Source of the DNA: Erythrophleum ivorense
Taxonomy: Eukaryota; Streptophyta; Magnoliopsida; Fabales; Fabaceae
Reading direction: 5' to 3'
Assembly: GCA_026724425.1 (NCBI GenBank)
Contig: JAIUCV010000005.1
Location: forward strand, 36,305,784 to 36,369,783
Length of the DNA: 64,000 nt
Shown here in pieces: positions 48,553 to 59,172 of the stretch (position 1 is the stretch's first letter; every line of letters begins with the position of its first letter). The position numbers were made by a program, and so were the translations under genes. The notes under the pieces are model-generated. The model worked only from the letters and a program-made list of their open reading frames with translations. It had not been told where the DNA came from and did no database searches.

Positions 48553-51439
48553 CTTCGTTGCCCTCAAGCCCATCTTGGTGAATGAGCTTCTTTTCTTCAA
48601 TGGCATCAACGGCTTGGGCATCCTGCTTTTTGTCTTGTCCAGTAACTTCTCACTAATTACTCTCTTCCAATGTCTTCAACTCGCCCACCTCATCAATGTT
48701 TAGCTTGTTACACATCCAAAAGCCATCATCTCCCATCTCATCCTTCATTACATAGATCCATTGCTCCACTACATTTAATTTTTTGTGATGTCTGGGGTCC
48801 ATCCCCTATTATTTCTGTTGATGGTTTTCGTTATTATGTCAATTTTGTAGATGGTTTTACTTGTTTCATTTGGTTGTATCCAATCCATACAAAAGATGAA
48901 GTGTTACCCACCTTTCTTTCTTTCAAACGTCTAGTTGAGAATTTATTTCTTACTAAAATCCGTTATTTTCAATCTGACTAGGGAGGAGAATTTCACTCTC
49001 TTCATAAAGCTCTTAATAATTTTAGTATTTATCATTGTATTACTTGTCCATATACACATACTCAAAATGGAATTGTTGAGAGACTCCATCAGTTAATTGT
49101 TGAATCTAGTTTGGCATTAATGGCTCATACCAATGTTTCACAAAAATATTAGACTTATGCCTTCTCCACTGCTGCTTATCTAATTAATCGGCTTCCAAGC
49201 CCATCTCTTAATCATTGTAGCCCATATGAATTGTTATTTAATATGTCTCCTGACTACAAATTCCTTCATGTTTTTGGATCTGCTTGTTGGCCTCACTTAC
49301 GGCCCTATGTCAAACATAAGTTGGAGCCTCGATCTACTCTTTGTGTTTTCATTGGCTACAGTATTAATCATCTTAGTTATCTTTGTTTAGATGTTTCAAC
49401 TGGCAGGATCTACATTTCTTATGATGTTATTTTTGATGAGCATCGTTTTTCTTTCCAAGAACCATCCAATTTATCAAAGCCCAATTCCTCCACTCATACC
49501 ATTTTACCAATTAGGCCTTCTCACATTCCCTCTTTACTAGTTTTTCCCAATAACCCAAGCCCAAGTCGTTTACCCTCCCCTACTACTTCTATTGGGTCTT
49601 CTACTTGTCTAGACACAAACCCACCTACAATGTTATCTACTCCCATTAACCCTTCCCCTTTTTCTTCTACTAACTCTGACCATTCCGCCTCTTTTGCTTC
49701 GTCTTCTCCTATTGTCTCTTCACCACCAAACATTGCCCTTTCTTCTCCACCTCGGCCTTCACATCCTATGCAGACCCGATCTAAAGCAAATATTTCTAAG
49801 CCCAAAGTTGCCACTGATGGAATCATACCTTGGCCTCCTCATGCTCATCTCTCTTCTGCATCTTCAATTCTTGTGTCCACCTCAATTACAGAAGCACTGC
49901 AATACCCAGAATGGCGCAAAGCCATGTGTGATGAAATTCAAGCTTTACTCAACACTCAAACGTGGTCTTTTATCCCCCTGCCTCTGCTTCTCACAATCTC
50001 ATTAGTTGTAAATGGGTATGGCGCAAGAAGAATTTTGCTGATGGCTCCCTTAATACATTCAAGGCTCGACTTGTTGCAAAAGGGTATCATCAATAACATG
50101 GGATTGATTACTCCGACACTTTCTCGACAGTGGTGAAGCTTGTCACTGTTCGTTTAATCCTATCTCTTGTTGTCTCCCACAAATGGTCTTTAAGGCAAAT
50201 TGATATTCAAAATGCTTTTCTTCATGGGCATCTCACTGAAGAAGTATTTATGTCTCAGGCTCCTGGGTTTGTTCATCCTGACTATCCTCACCATGTGTGT
50301 CGTCTCAACAAAGCTATTTATGGCCTCAAGCAGGGTCCTCTAGCTTGGTTTGCTCGTCTCAGCTCTCGTCTTCATGAACTTGGTTTTACTGGTTCCAGGT
50401 CTGATCCATCTCTTTTCATATCTAATACTTCAGAGATTCGCCTATATGTCCTTGTCTATGTTGATGACATTATTATTACTGGTTCCTCTGATTTGACTAT
50501 CTCCAACCTCTTAACTGCTCTTCGTGCCTCATTTCCTGTTAAAGATTTAGGTCTCTTAAATTATTTCTTAGGCATCGAAGTTCATCATGTCACTAATGGT
50601 CTTATTCTCTCTCAAAAGAAATACATTCTTGACATTTTGTCCAAAGCTAACATGTTAAATGCTCACTCTGTTTCTACTCCAATGGTTATTAATTCTAAAT
50701 TTACTCTTGATAGACTAGATTTTGAAGATCCCTCTTTATATAGAAGTATTGTTGGTAACCTTCAGTATTTATCTTTCACTCATCTAGATTTGTCCTTTGC
50801 AGTTAACAAAGTTTGTCAATTTATGCATCAGCCCAAGGACTCCCACTAGCAATCTGTTAAACGTATTTTATGTTATTTATGTGGGACTTCTCATTTGGGT
50901 TTACATATTTCCAATTGTTCTTCCCCGGCTTTAGTTAACTTTACTGATGCTGCCTCCTCTCCCACTTCTTTAGTTGCTTTCTCTGATGCTGATTGGGGTG
51001 GATGTTCTGTTGATTCTTGGTCTACTACTAGCTTTAACATTTATTTTGGTTCTAATCTTGTTGCTTGGAGTTTTAAAAAGCAACTAACTGTTTCTCGTTC
51101 TGGCACTGAAGTAGAATATCGATCTATAGCTACCACCACGTGTGAACTTATTTGGATTCAGAATTTGCTTCAAGAACTTGGCATCTTTCTACCACAGTCA
51201 CCTATTTTGTATTGTGACAACCTAGGAGCTACTTATCTTGCTACTAATCCTGTTGTTCACTCAAGAGCTAAACATATTGCACTTGACTATCATTTTGTTC
51301 GAGAAAGAGTTGCTTCGAAGTCTTTTTCTTCCAAGGATCAACTAGCTGATATCATGACTAAGCCTTTGGTTTCACATCATTTTTCTCTTCTTCGTTCGAG
51401 TCTCAATGTCTGTTCTATACCATTGGACTCGCAGGGGCA
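48553..51439 (+). pseudogene. Copia integrase, reverse transcriptase and RNase H
   Basis: Resumes after the gypsy insertion with the pre-integrase WHQRLGHP region (48593-48635) and CLACYTSKSHH. Integrase core at 48780-49230 (LIFCDVWGPSP, NGIVERLHQL), a Ser/Pro-rich linker with MQTRSKAN near 49770, reverse transcriptase at about 49990-50849 (QIDIQNAFLHGHL, YGLKQGPLAWF, catalytic YVDD at 50457-50468) and RNase H at 50895-51420 (FSDADWGG, SRSGTEVEYRSIA, CDNLGATYLATNP, ADIMTKPL). Breaks: TAG at 48979, 49150 and 50847 (TGG expected), TAA at 50095 (CAA expected), and a one-base frameshift near 49975. Confidence 0.93.
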
Positions 51440-51701
51440 TATTAAGACAAACACCTCAGCATTGACCAACTTAACCACTTTCACCTCAGCTAATAGCTTA
51501 GCCCTAGGACAGACTATATCCAAATAAGTAATTCTAGCAATAGGCCATTCTAGAATATTTTTCTATTTTCCTTTGTATACACGTGTCTACATCCTATCAA
51601 TTTCTGTCTCTATATATAGACACGTTCTGTATTATGCTTGGTATGTTAGAAAGATGAATACAAAAGTTTTTATTTCGTGATATCTTTTCTCTGGCTTAAT
51701 A
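51440..51701 (+). repeat. Copia 3' LTR
   Basis: 262 bp, preceded by a short polypurine tract (gcagggg at 51431-51437) and followed by the target duplication tcctt. Confidence 0.95.
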
Positions 51702-51706
51702 TCCTT

Positions 51707-52819
51707 AGTTATCATTCGTTGAATAAGAAAGCCTATTAAATCCTAATCAAAGGTTCATGACCCAAATAGAGGGATAGAGGCATAGTAAATGAGAGGAGAG
51801 ATTTGTCCTTCCATGCAAGTTAACAAATTTGCACAAGATTTTGATTCTCCAAAGAAAATTTGATGGTCCATTTTTCAACATATCAAGGAGTGAAAACGTT
51901 TGTCGCTGTTGACTAAGTTTGAATGCTTTGTTTGATATGCAGATATTATCACTATTTGTTTGGGAAATGTTTGGTTGGCCATCTCTACTCTTCATTCCAT
52001 TCTGCATAATAAATAATTTCACTGTAATTTAAATTCCTTTGTAATTTTAATAGAACGTTAGAGTAAATTGGAGGATTGTGATGAAAATTTATATAACTAC
52101 TCCTTCAGCTTTTTTGTTCTATTATTGTGTTTGAATTTTTTAAAATAATCAAAAATAAAAAAAACTAATATTTAAAAACATTGAAATATTAAAAATAGAT
52201 TAATGTATTTTAAAAAATCAATAGAATAAAATTAAAAATGAATATTTTAAGATGTTTTTCCTCTAGAAATATTATGGTTATTTGTTTTATCTTTTTTTTT
52301 AATGTTTTGTTTTCATCTAATTAAATCTAAAAATAGAATAGAATGTTAGTTACCTTTTATCATGTATCAAATATAATTATCTTATTCTATCAAAATTATT
52401 TTCTATTCTCATTTTTTATTTTCACTCACACTCATTCTCATAAAAAATTATTCCAAATCTAAAATGGCTAACGTGAGAAGGAATTATCCTTGCATAAGGT
52501 AAGGACAATAAGTGAAGAGTTTGATTCAATCTTCAAATTTTTGATTTCAGGTTCACTTTCAATTGAATAGCACATGGTAATATAAGGATAATTTCTACAA
52601 ATCCAAGAAATTTGTTGAAACTAGCAATCCAATTACCATGGTTGTTGCAAGTAAACCTATCTATTGCTTCGGCTTGTCCTCAATTATATATACCTCTTGC
52701 ATCAATAAGAACATGCTTAAGAAGATAATTATTTCTAATAGGAGACCTCTTGCTTATATAACAAAGAACCATTAATGCTCAAAAATTTTTTTAAAAATAA
52801 ATTTAAAGAAAAAACTAAA
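51707..52819. other. AT-rich DNA, no gene seen
   Basis: Short frames such as 51747-52022 minus have no domain. No repeat structure was recognised. Confidence 0.5.
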
Positions 52820-53059
52820 ACTTATAATAAATGAAATTTACACAAAAATGTCTCCTTGGTCTATGCTTGTGAGTTTATGATTTTTTTTTATTTAAATATA
52901 GTTCGGCTCTTTGTGAAGTTAAAGTAACATTAACCAACTCGGTAAATTCCCACCGTTAATTGCAAGTTTTAACGAAGGTAATCTCATCAAGCAAAAATGC
53001 AAATTGAGGCTGTTTTTCTTCTTTGGCCATTGCGCTGGAATTTTGAAAAGGATAACGTT

Positions 53060-53342
53060 GGATCCGAATCTCCTGCACATGCACATCCTTGAGATGTAAT
53101 TTGGATCGTCCAAACAATATTTGGACGGCCCAGATTTTATATTTTATGTTTTATGCTTTTTTATTTAAATTATTATTTTTATAAAAATGTGTAGTTAAAA
53201 GATTATTTTAATTTTACATTTTGTATCTTTAAAATAAAAAAATATTAATTTTTTTTTTTTAAAAAAAGAGATCAGGATCGTCCAGATCTGATCTGGACGG
53301 TCCAGATCAGATGTATAGATCTTGCACATCTTATCCACTTCT
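53060..53342. mobile_element. 283-bp non-autonomous element with 9-bp target duplication
   Basis: Flanked by gataacgtt on both sides (53051-53059 and 53343-53351). Copy B has a single gagaacgtt there, the empty site. The interior has palindromic words around 53270-53310 (gatctgatctggac). 9-bp duplications are typical of Mutator-like elements, but terminal inverted repeats are weak here. Confidence 0.8.
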
Positions 53343-53694
53343 GATAACGTTAGGTGTTTTGAGAAGGTGATTTTTTTAATAAATTAATATTTAGTGAATA
53401 AAATATCACTCTACTTTTACTTTAGTTATTTTATAATTAAAATTTTTTAATTTAATCAATTAAAAATTATTTCAATCAAAATAGTCTATTCATTAGACTA
53501 AATTTAGGTACCTAAACTTACACGATCATTAACTTATAATTTAGATTGCTATCATGTGACATTTTTTTCTTAAAAAATTATTTTGTTTTCACAAAACAAT
53601 ATTATTTGGACAGTCATTTGGTTTCATAAAAATCTCCTAAATGATGCTTTTTATTTTTGGGAGTTATTTGGACTAATCAAAGTTATAACTCAAC

Positions 53695-53880
53695 AATCAA
53701 GTATAAATTTTTTGAAGTACTTAAGAAAATGAAGTGAGAAAAGAGATAGAGAAAAAAAATGTGGGGTCTACAAGCACATCTATCCTATAAGCTCCATGAG
53801 GCCTCATTTTTTCCTCTCTTTCTCTCTTCTTAATTAACTTAAAGTATTTCAAGTGATCCTATTCACTTAACAATTACTCA
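53695..53880. mobile_element. Possible small inverted-repeat element in copy A
   Basis: Absent from the corresponding place of copy B. Its ends are partly complementary (gaagtacttaagaa on the left; complement gaaatactttaagtt on the right, both followed by a gagaaaagagag-like purine stretch). Flanks share aacaat. Confidence 0.4.
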
Positions 53881-54145
53881 GTTTGTATTTTTGTCATATC
53901 AAAAAGTCTATCAAATGATAATAGTTTTTCTTAATAAAAAGATGGTTTTAATTGAGAAAAAATTATTATGGGATTAAATTAAAAAAAAATATCTTGAATG
54001 ACTAAATTAAGAAAATAATAATATTTTAAGAACTAAATCATTAACTTACTAATTTTTTGTACTACTAGATAAATTTTAAATTTTTTTAGAAATTACACTT
54101 ACTTAAATGGAATCTTACATAGGGATATAAAGTCATTTACAGTAA

Positions 54146-54678
54146 TCTATTGATTCTCCCAATCAGTTGGACTGTAGGTGCAATGATTTATTTTATGGGC
54201 GAGGTCTTTAGTTCAAGTCCATGATAGTCTAGTTACGTCAAGAAAAGAATAAAAGAAGTATATAACTCCTTTATGCATGCTCCACTTAGCTTGGGGGGAT
54301 ATAGCTTAATGGGGAGAGCTTTGCTCTTACAATTGGATTATTGCTATTATAAATTGGATGCCTAATTATCTATATGATAATGATAGTATCTTTATACTGG
54401 AATTGGTGGTTCACTTTTTCCAAATAATAGGGAAAAATATCAAAATATGCCGTTAAAAGATTTTATTAAGGCAAATATGAGCAATCAAGAATGCAGAGAA
54501 AGTAAGATGGATACTTGGTCAGATCTAGTATGGATTGTACGTGGACAATAGTTGGAGTTAGTAACTCCTCTAAGGTTTCCTCATTTAGGATCCTTAGGAA
54601 AAAAGATCACGTTGGCTCTTGTAAATAGCTTGATGCACTATCTCCCTTCAACCCTTTGTGCAAAAAAGAAAATCCATC
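54146..54678 (+). pseudogene. Nuclear plastid DNA insert (trnI 3' part - spacer - trnA 5' part), copy A
   Basis: Colinear with the rRNA-operon spacer of plant plastids: 3' end of the trnI-GAU intron, trnI 3' exon (about 54191-54232, gggcgaggtctttagttcaa), spacer, trnA-UGC 5' exon (about 54295-54334, ggggatatagctta) and trnA intron sequence (nggtcagatctagtatgg, tagcttgatgcactatctcc). Most differences from the plastid sequence I remember are C-to-T or G-to-A. Both tRNA parts are incomplete and mutated, so no tRNA is made. Confidence 0.9.
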
Positions 54679-55606
54679 TTTAAATACATGTTGTGTATTT
54701 ATTTGTTAAATGTAGAGGATCCAAATCCTTTTATATGGTCATTAACTTATGACTTAGAGTTGCTATCTTGTGACATTGTTTTCTAAAAAAATAATTTTTA
54801 AGGAAAAATTTTTCATAAAATAATAACATTTGGATAATCATTAGACTTTATAAAAATTGCCTAAATGACACTATTTTGAAAAAAAAAAACAATTGGACAA
54901 GTCAAAGTTAAACCACATCAATTTGCATGTATTATCAAAAAGTTTATTAAGTGATTGTTAGTTTACTTAAAAAAGATTATTTTGATTGAAAGAAAATTGT
55001 TATAGGACAAAATTGAAAATTTTTATTTTTAAATAACTAAATTAAAAATAATAATAGTTGAAGAACGAAATTATTAATTTACTTAATTTTTGTATTACCG
55101 AATAAATTTTTAGATTTTGTTGAGAAGTTGTACTTACTTACTCTCATGTTTACTCTCAAGTGTAATATATTTTTTAATCTTTAAAGTATGGCCTATTAGC
55201 TATATTACATTTATGCTATCATTAAAATTGAATGATAAATCTAATTTTTAAAATTGGGTAAAATTATCAAAATATCATTTCCATTAATCAATACTCATTT
55301 TAGTTTCACTCTCCTTTTTATGTCTCTGGGAACTTCTTCATTATTACGTACTGGACACATCTCACTCCCAATCACACCCTTAACATAAATGAGAAATTTT
55401 TGTCATAAAAAGGAGTCAAATTTTATAAATTGAGAAATTATCAAAGAAATTTGGAGGCTTTGCCATGAGGTGCGATCTCTATGAATTCAAAGGTATGGAA
55501 TAGACAAGTTATGAGAAAGCAAAATGGATATGAATAGTTCTGAATTTAGGAGACAAAAGATATCGTTGGGGGATGATCTTAAACAGAAACCAAGTAAGTT
55601 GTTATT

Positions 55607-56998
55607 CTTTTTGAGAAGATTTGATTAACAAATGCCAGCCATACATGCATATATATATATATATATATATATGCACAAATCAATTTTATAAGTGCAGGCC
55701 TTTTTTTCTTTTTTCTTGGGATCGTTAATGATGATTTATTTTATATTTTTTTAAAATACAATCAAAGACTTGGATATTATAAAATTTATAATAAAAGATC
55801 TTAAAAATTAAAATTATCTTTAAAGATTAGAATTATCATCAAATTTTAAAAGATTAATAACTAGTTTTAAAAAATTTATTATTAATTTTTTTACACTTAA
55901 TAATAAATTTTTTAAAACTGGATGGTACTCATAATTATTAAAAATAATTTTAGTTTTTAAAATTTTTTATTATAAATTTTATCATACCAGTGCCATTGAA
56001 TATAATTTTTCCTTACTTTTGTCTCTCCTTCCTTGAAGCCAAACGCAAATTCGGAGCCCCGAAGAAGACAGGACGGTGCGTCGGGACGGGTTGGGGACGA
56101 CGTGTCGTCTTTTTTGAGGAATCTGTATATTATTCGATCGCAATTTTAACTCGAGATTGATCATTTGTCACAACTCTATATTAAGAGGTCATTCACTTTA
56201 TTTTTACAATTGTACGTACATCATATTGAAAGGTGATTGTATAAGGGGTCTAAGATATATTGCCAATTAGATAAACATAGACAAAAAGTGTTTTATTTAC
56301 GTTGATTCTTATAAATATAAATAAATAAATAAATATACATCAAATTTTAGATATAAGTAAATTTTACTGTTTTCTACTACAAATTAGAAATATAAATAAT
56401 TGTTAACAAATTTTTAATAATATAACGAATCATTACTAACAAATTTCATATAATATAAATGATTTAGAACAAATTTTTAACAATACATTAAATTTGTGCA
56501 ACAACCGAACTTTCAATTTGAGATTAAGAGAACAAAACAATAGAAATTTAAGAATGAAACAATAACTCACTGACGAGGGTGGCCAATTTATAGCAAATTT
56601 TCAACACTAAGATTTTACAAGGTTCACATGTTTTAACAGCTAAATTTGACCCAGCGTGTGTGGGCGTTTTGGACAACAACACACACTGGGGCATTTGCGT
56701 GTGTGTAAGATCCTCATCGACAATACAAGTGTACATTTTAGAAAGAAAAAAGAAATTACAGGCTTGTGTCATCAATGGAGTTAACGAAAGTCGTGGATTG
56801 GGCAGGATATTTCGCAATTTCTTGTCATTCTTCGGGAGGCTTGGGTCTCGGTCAACTTCATCTTCCTCTTCATATTCCAGTTCTGGGGTTGGGTCCTTGA
56901 GTTGAAGCCTTAGGCATTTGAGTCCGGTATTCAGTAGGAACTCGCGGAGGCATGGTAGAAAGTGGGTCTTGAAAGGTTAAATGAGAACGACTTTAGCG
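55607..56998. other. Spacer between the two duplicated segments, left part
   Basis: AT-rich. Contains an (AT)n run at 55650-55672, complementary AT-rich phrases at 55850-55980 (ttattaattttttta and its complement) and the short minus frame 55982-56164 without domain. The acidic minus-strand frame is listed separately. Confidence 0.5.
56548..56976 (-). CDS. Unrecognised acidic gene fragment
   Basis: On the minus strand a frame is open from about 56976 to TAG/TGA at 56548, with its first ATG at 56817. The part before that ATG looks most like protein (CLREFLLNTGLKCLRLQLKD, then PTPELEYEEEDEVDRDPSLP with eleven acidic residues, then KNDKKLRNILPNPR). It could be one exon of a gene whose other exons are missing. 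It is cut upstream by the small transposon at 56999. Function unknown. Confidence 0.3.
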   Translation of the reverse strand, partial: PFKTHFLPCLREFLLNTGLKCLRLQLKDPTPELEYEEEDEVDRDPSLPKNDKKLRNILPNPRLSLTPLMTQACNFFFLSKMYTCIVDEDLTHTQMPQCVLLSKTPTHAGSNLAVKTCEPCKILVLKICYKLATLVSELLFHS

Positions 56999-57234
56999 GA
57001 CCTGAGCTATATACATTCTTGAAATGTCATTTGAACTATTCAAATTTTATGTTTTATATATTTTTTTATTTAAATCATTATTTTTTAAAATTTTATAATC
57101 AAAAGATTATTTTTATTTTATATTATATATTTTTTAAAATAAAAAAATATCAAAATTTTATTAAAAAAATGCAGACTGTAGACAGATCAGGTTAGATGTG
57201 CAAACCTTAGACATCTTTAAAGATGTGTAGGGAT
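56999..57234. mobile_element. Second member of the small element family at 53060
   Basis: Starts ggacctgag, ends gtgtagggatcc, and shares with 53060-53342 the order of AT-rich words (ttatttaaat, aaaagattatttt, ttaaaataaaaaaatat) and the gatcag-gatgt right end. Flanks ctttagcgg and gctttgcgg are similar, possibly a decayed target duplication. Confidence 0.55.
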
Positions 57235-58400
57235 CCGCTTTGCGGCTTTGGCAATTTTGAAAAGAAAATTATCAATTAAAGCATAGACCTTCAGCTAAGA
57301 AATGTATACTATGAATGGCATAGGATTATCAACTACGAATTATCAAAGGCTGAAATGTGAATTGCGTGAGAACGGGTGTTTTGGCGATTAGATTCGATAG
57401 ATTACATCTACATGAGAAGCGAAGTTTTCTTGTTCTGTGAAAATGTTTAGTGGAGGGTTCAATTTTGCGCTTGGATTCAGACATGCGTTTTTGTCAAAGA
57501 TGGAAACAAAATGCATAAAACACGGTTTAGCGTTTAGAGAAATCATGTGATCAGTCAAAATTATGCAAACATCATCTCATTCTTAGAAAACGCAAAGTTT
57601 GAATTAGTAATAGAGAAGAATATTATAATAGGAAAATTTCAGTTGACAAGAGATTATTATAGTTAAGCAACAAAAGAACTATATAAAACATTTTTGTTAA
57701 GCATCTTTGATAATTATAGAAAGAATAAAACAGTTGAATAATTTTTCAAGGCCGTTGGAATACAATAAAACTAAAAAACGAAGTAAAATATGAGATAAAA
57801 TTAAAAAAAAAATTGAACAAAATAAAATAACAGAAAAAAAAAATTTAACGCAAGTTAAGAAATTAAAAAAATATATTTTTGTTTTATAATAAATTAAATT
57901 TACACAAAAATGTCTCCTCGGTCTATGATTGCGAGTTTCTTTTTTTCTTTAAATTATAGTTCGGCTCTTTGCGAAGTTAAAGTAACATTAACCAACCCTC
58001 TAAGTTCCCACAATTAATTGCAATTTTTAACGAAGGTAATCTCATCAAGCAAAAATGCAGATTGGGGCAGAAAGTCTGCTTTGGCCATTGCGCTGGAATT
58101 TTGAAAAGGAGAACGTTAGGTGTTTTGAGAAGGTGATTTTTTTTAAATATATTAATATTTAGTGAATAAAATATTACTCTACTTTTTCTTAGTTATTTAA
58201 AGTTAATTTTTTAATTAAGTCAATTTAAAATTATTTCAATGGAAATAGTCTATTCATTGGACAAGCTTTATTACTTAATCTTACATCATCATTAACTTAA
58301 AATTGCTATCATGTGACAATTTAAAAAAAAAAATTCATAAAACAATATTATTTGGACACTCATTTGGTTTCATCAAAGTTGCCTAAATGTTGTTTTTTTT

Positions 58401-58417
58401 GGGGGGGGGGGGGGGGG
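58401..58417 (+). repeat. 17-base G homopolymer
   Basis: Preceded by a T run (58393-58400). Copy A has tttttatttttggga in the same place, so this is a local expansion or an assembly error. Confidence 0.9.
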
Positions 58418-58697
58418 AGTTTACCTGGACAAGTCAAAGTAATAACCCAACAATTTTGTGATTACGTGACTAAAACTTTTTTCAATAAAGAGATAGTTTT
58501 AATTGAAAAAAATTATTATAAGACTAAATTAAAGAGTTTTATTTTGAATGACTAAATTAAGAAAAAAGGAATATTTTAAGAACTAAATCATTAACTTAAT
58601 ATTATTTTTGGGTATCACTAGATAATTTTTAAATTTTTTTAGAAATTATACTTACTTAAATGAAACCTTACATTGGGATAGGGGCCATTTACACTAA

Positions 58698-59172
58698 TCT
58701 ATAGATTCTTTTCTGATTAGTTGAACTATAGATGCAATGATTTATTTTACAGATATAGTCTCTAGTTCAAATCCATGATGGCCTAATTGTGTCAAAGAAA
58801 AGAATAAAAGAAGTCTCTCACTCCTTCATGTATACTCCACTTGGCTTAGGCGGATATAGCTTAATTGGTAGAGTTTCACTCTTATAATTGGATTACTGCG
58901 ATGATAGGTTGAATCGGTGGCTCACTTTTTTTAAATAATGGGAAAAAGGAATCAAAATATACTATTGAAAGATTCTACTTGAACAAAGATGGGCTGTCAA
59001 CAATATGTTGAGGAGGTAGGATGTTTAGTTAGTCAGATCTAGTACGGATCATATATAGATGGTAGTTAGAGTCAATGGCTCCTCCAAGGTTTTCTTTTTT
59101 AGGATCTTTAGTAAATAGCTTGATGCATTAAAATGTAACAAAAGAAAAGTCATGGACCAACCCCATCATTAT
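58698..59172 (+). pseudogene. Nuclear plastid DNA insert, copy B
   Basis: Same segment as copy A: trnI 3' exon remnant about 58745-58785, trnA 5' exon remnant about 58850-58889 (cggatatagcttaattggta). It lacks the stretch after the trnA exon that A keeps (gataatgatagtatcttta) and the cactatctcccttcaaccc part. It keeps a 3' part that A lost (catggaccaaccccatcat). Confidence 0.9.

Larger units (their letters stand above)
33856..51701 (+). mobile_element. Ty1/copia LTR retrotransposon split by two later insertions
   Basis: LTRs at 33856-34115 (260 bp) and 51440-51701 (262 bp), each starting TATTAAG and ending CTTAATA (perfect 7-bp inverted ends), with 5-bp target duplication tcctt. Without the insertions at 35025-39156 and 39606-48547 (and their duplicated sites) the element is about 4.76 kb, normal for copia. 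Gene order is gag, protease, integrase, reverse transcriptase, RNase H, diagnostic for copia. The LTRs differ at about 20 positions by hand alignment, all but one transitions, plus one 2-bp indel. Confidence 0.96.
52820..55606. repeat. Segmental duplication, copy A
   Basis: Matches copy B (57882-60163) in order and orientation over its whole length: start atttacacaaaaatgtctcc, the ttcggctctttg-gaagttaaagtaac block, the plastid insert, and the final gaggtgcgatctctatgaattc / gatgatcttaaacagaaa block. It is longer than B because of a 283-bp transposon (53060-53342), a second possible insertion (about 53695-53880) and different deletions in the plastid part. Confidence 0.9.

Noticed and set aside
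49521..49826. Gly/Glu-rich minus frame of 101 codons
   Set aside because: It is the shadow of the Ser/Pro-rich linker of the copia polyprotein.
54295..54334. tRNA-Ala-like sequence, also at 58850-58889
   Set aside because: It is only the 5' exon of the plastid split trnA gene, with mutations in the stem and no 3' exon, so it is part of the plastid insert and not a nuclear tRNA gene.
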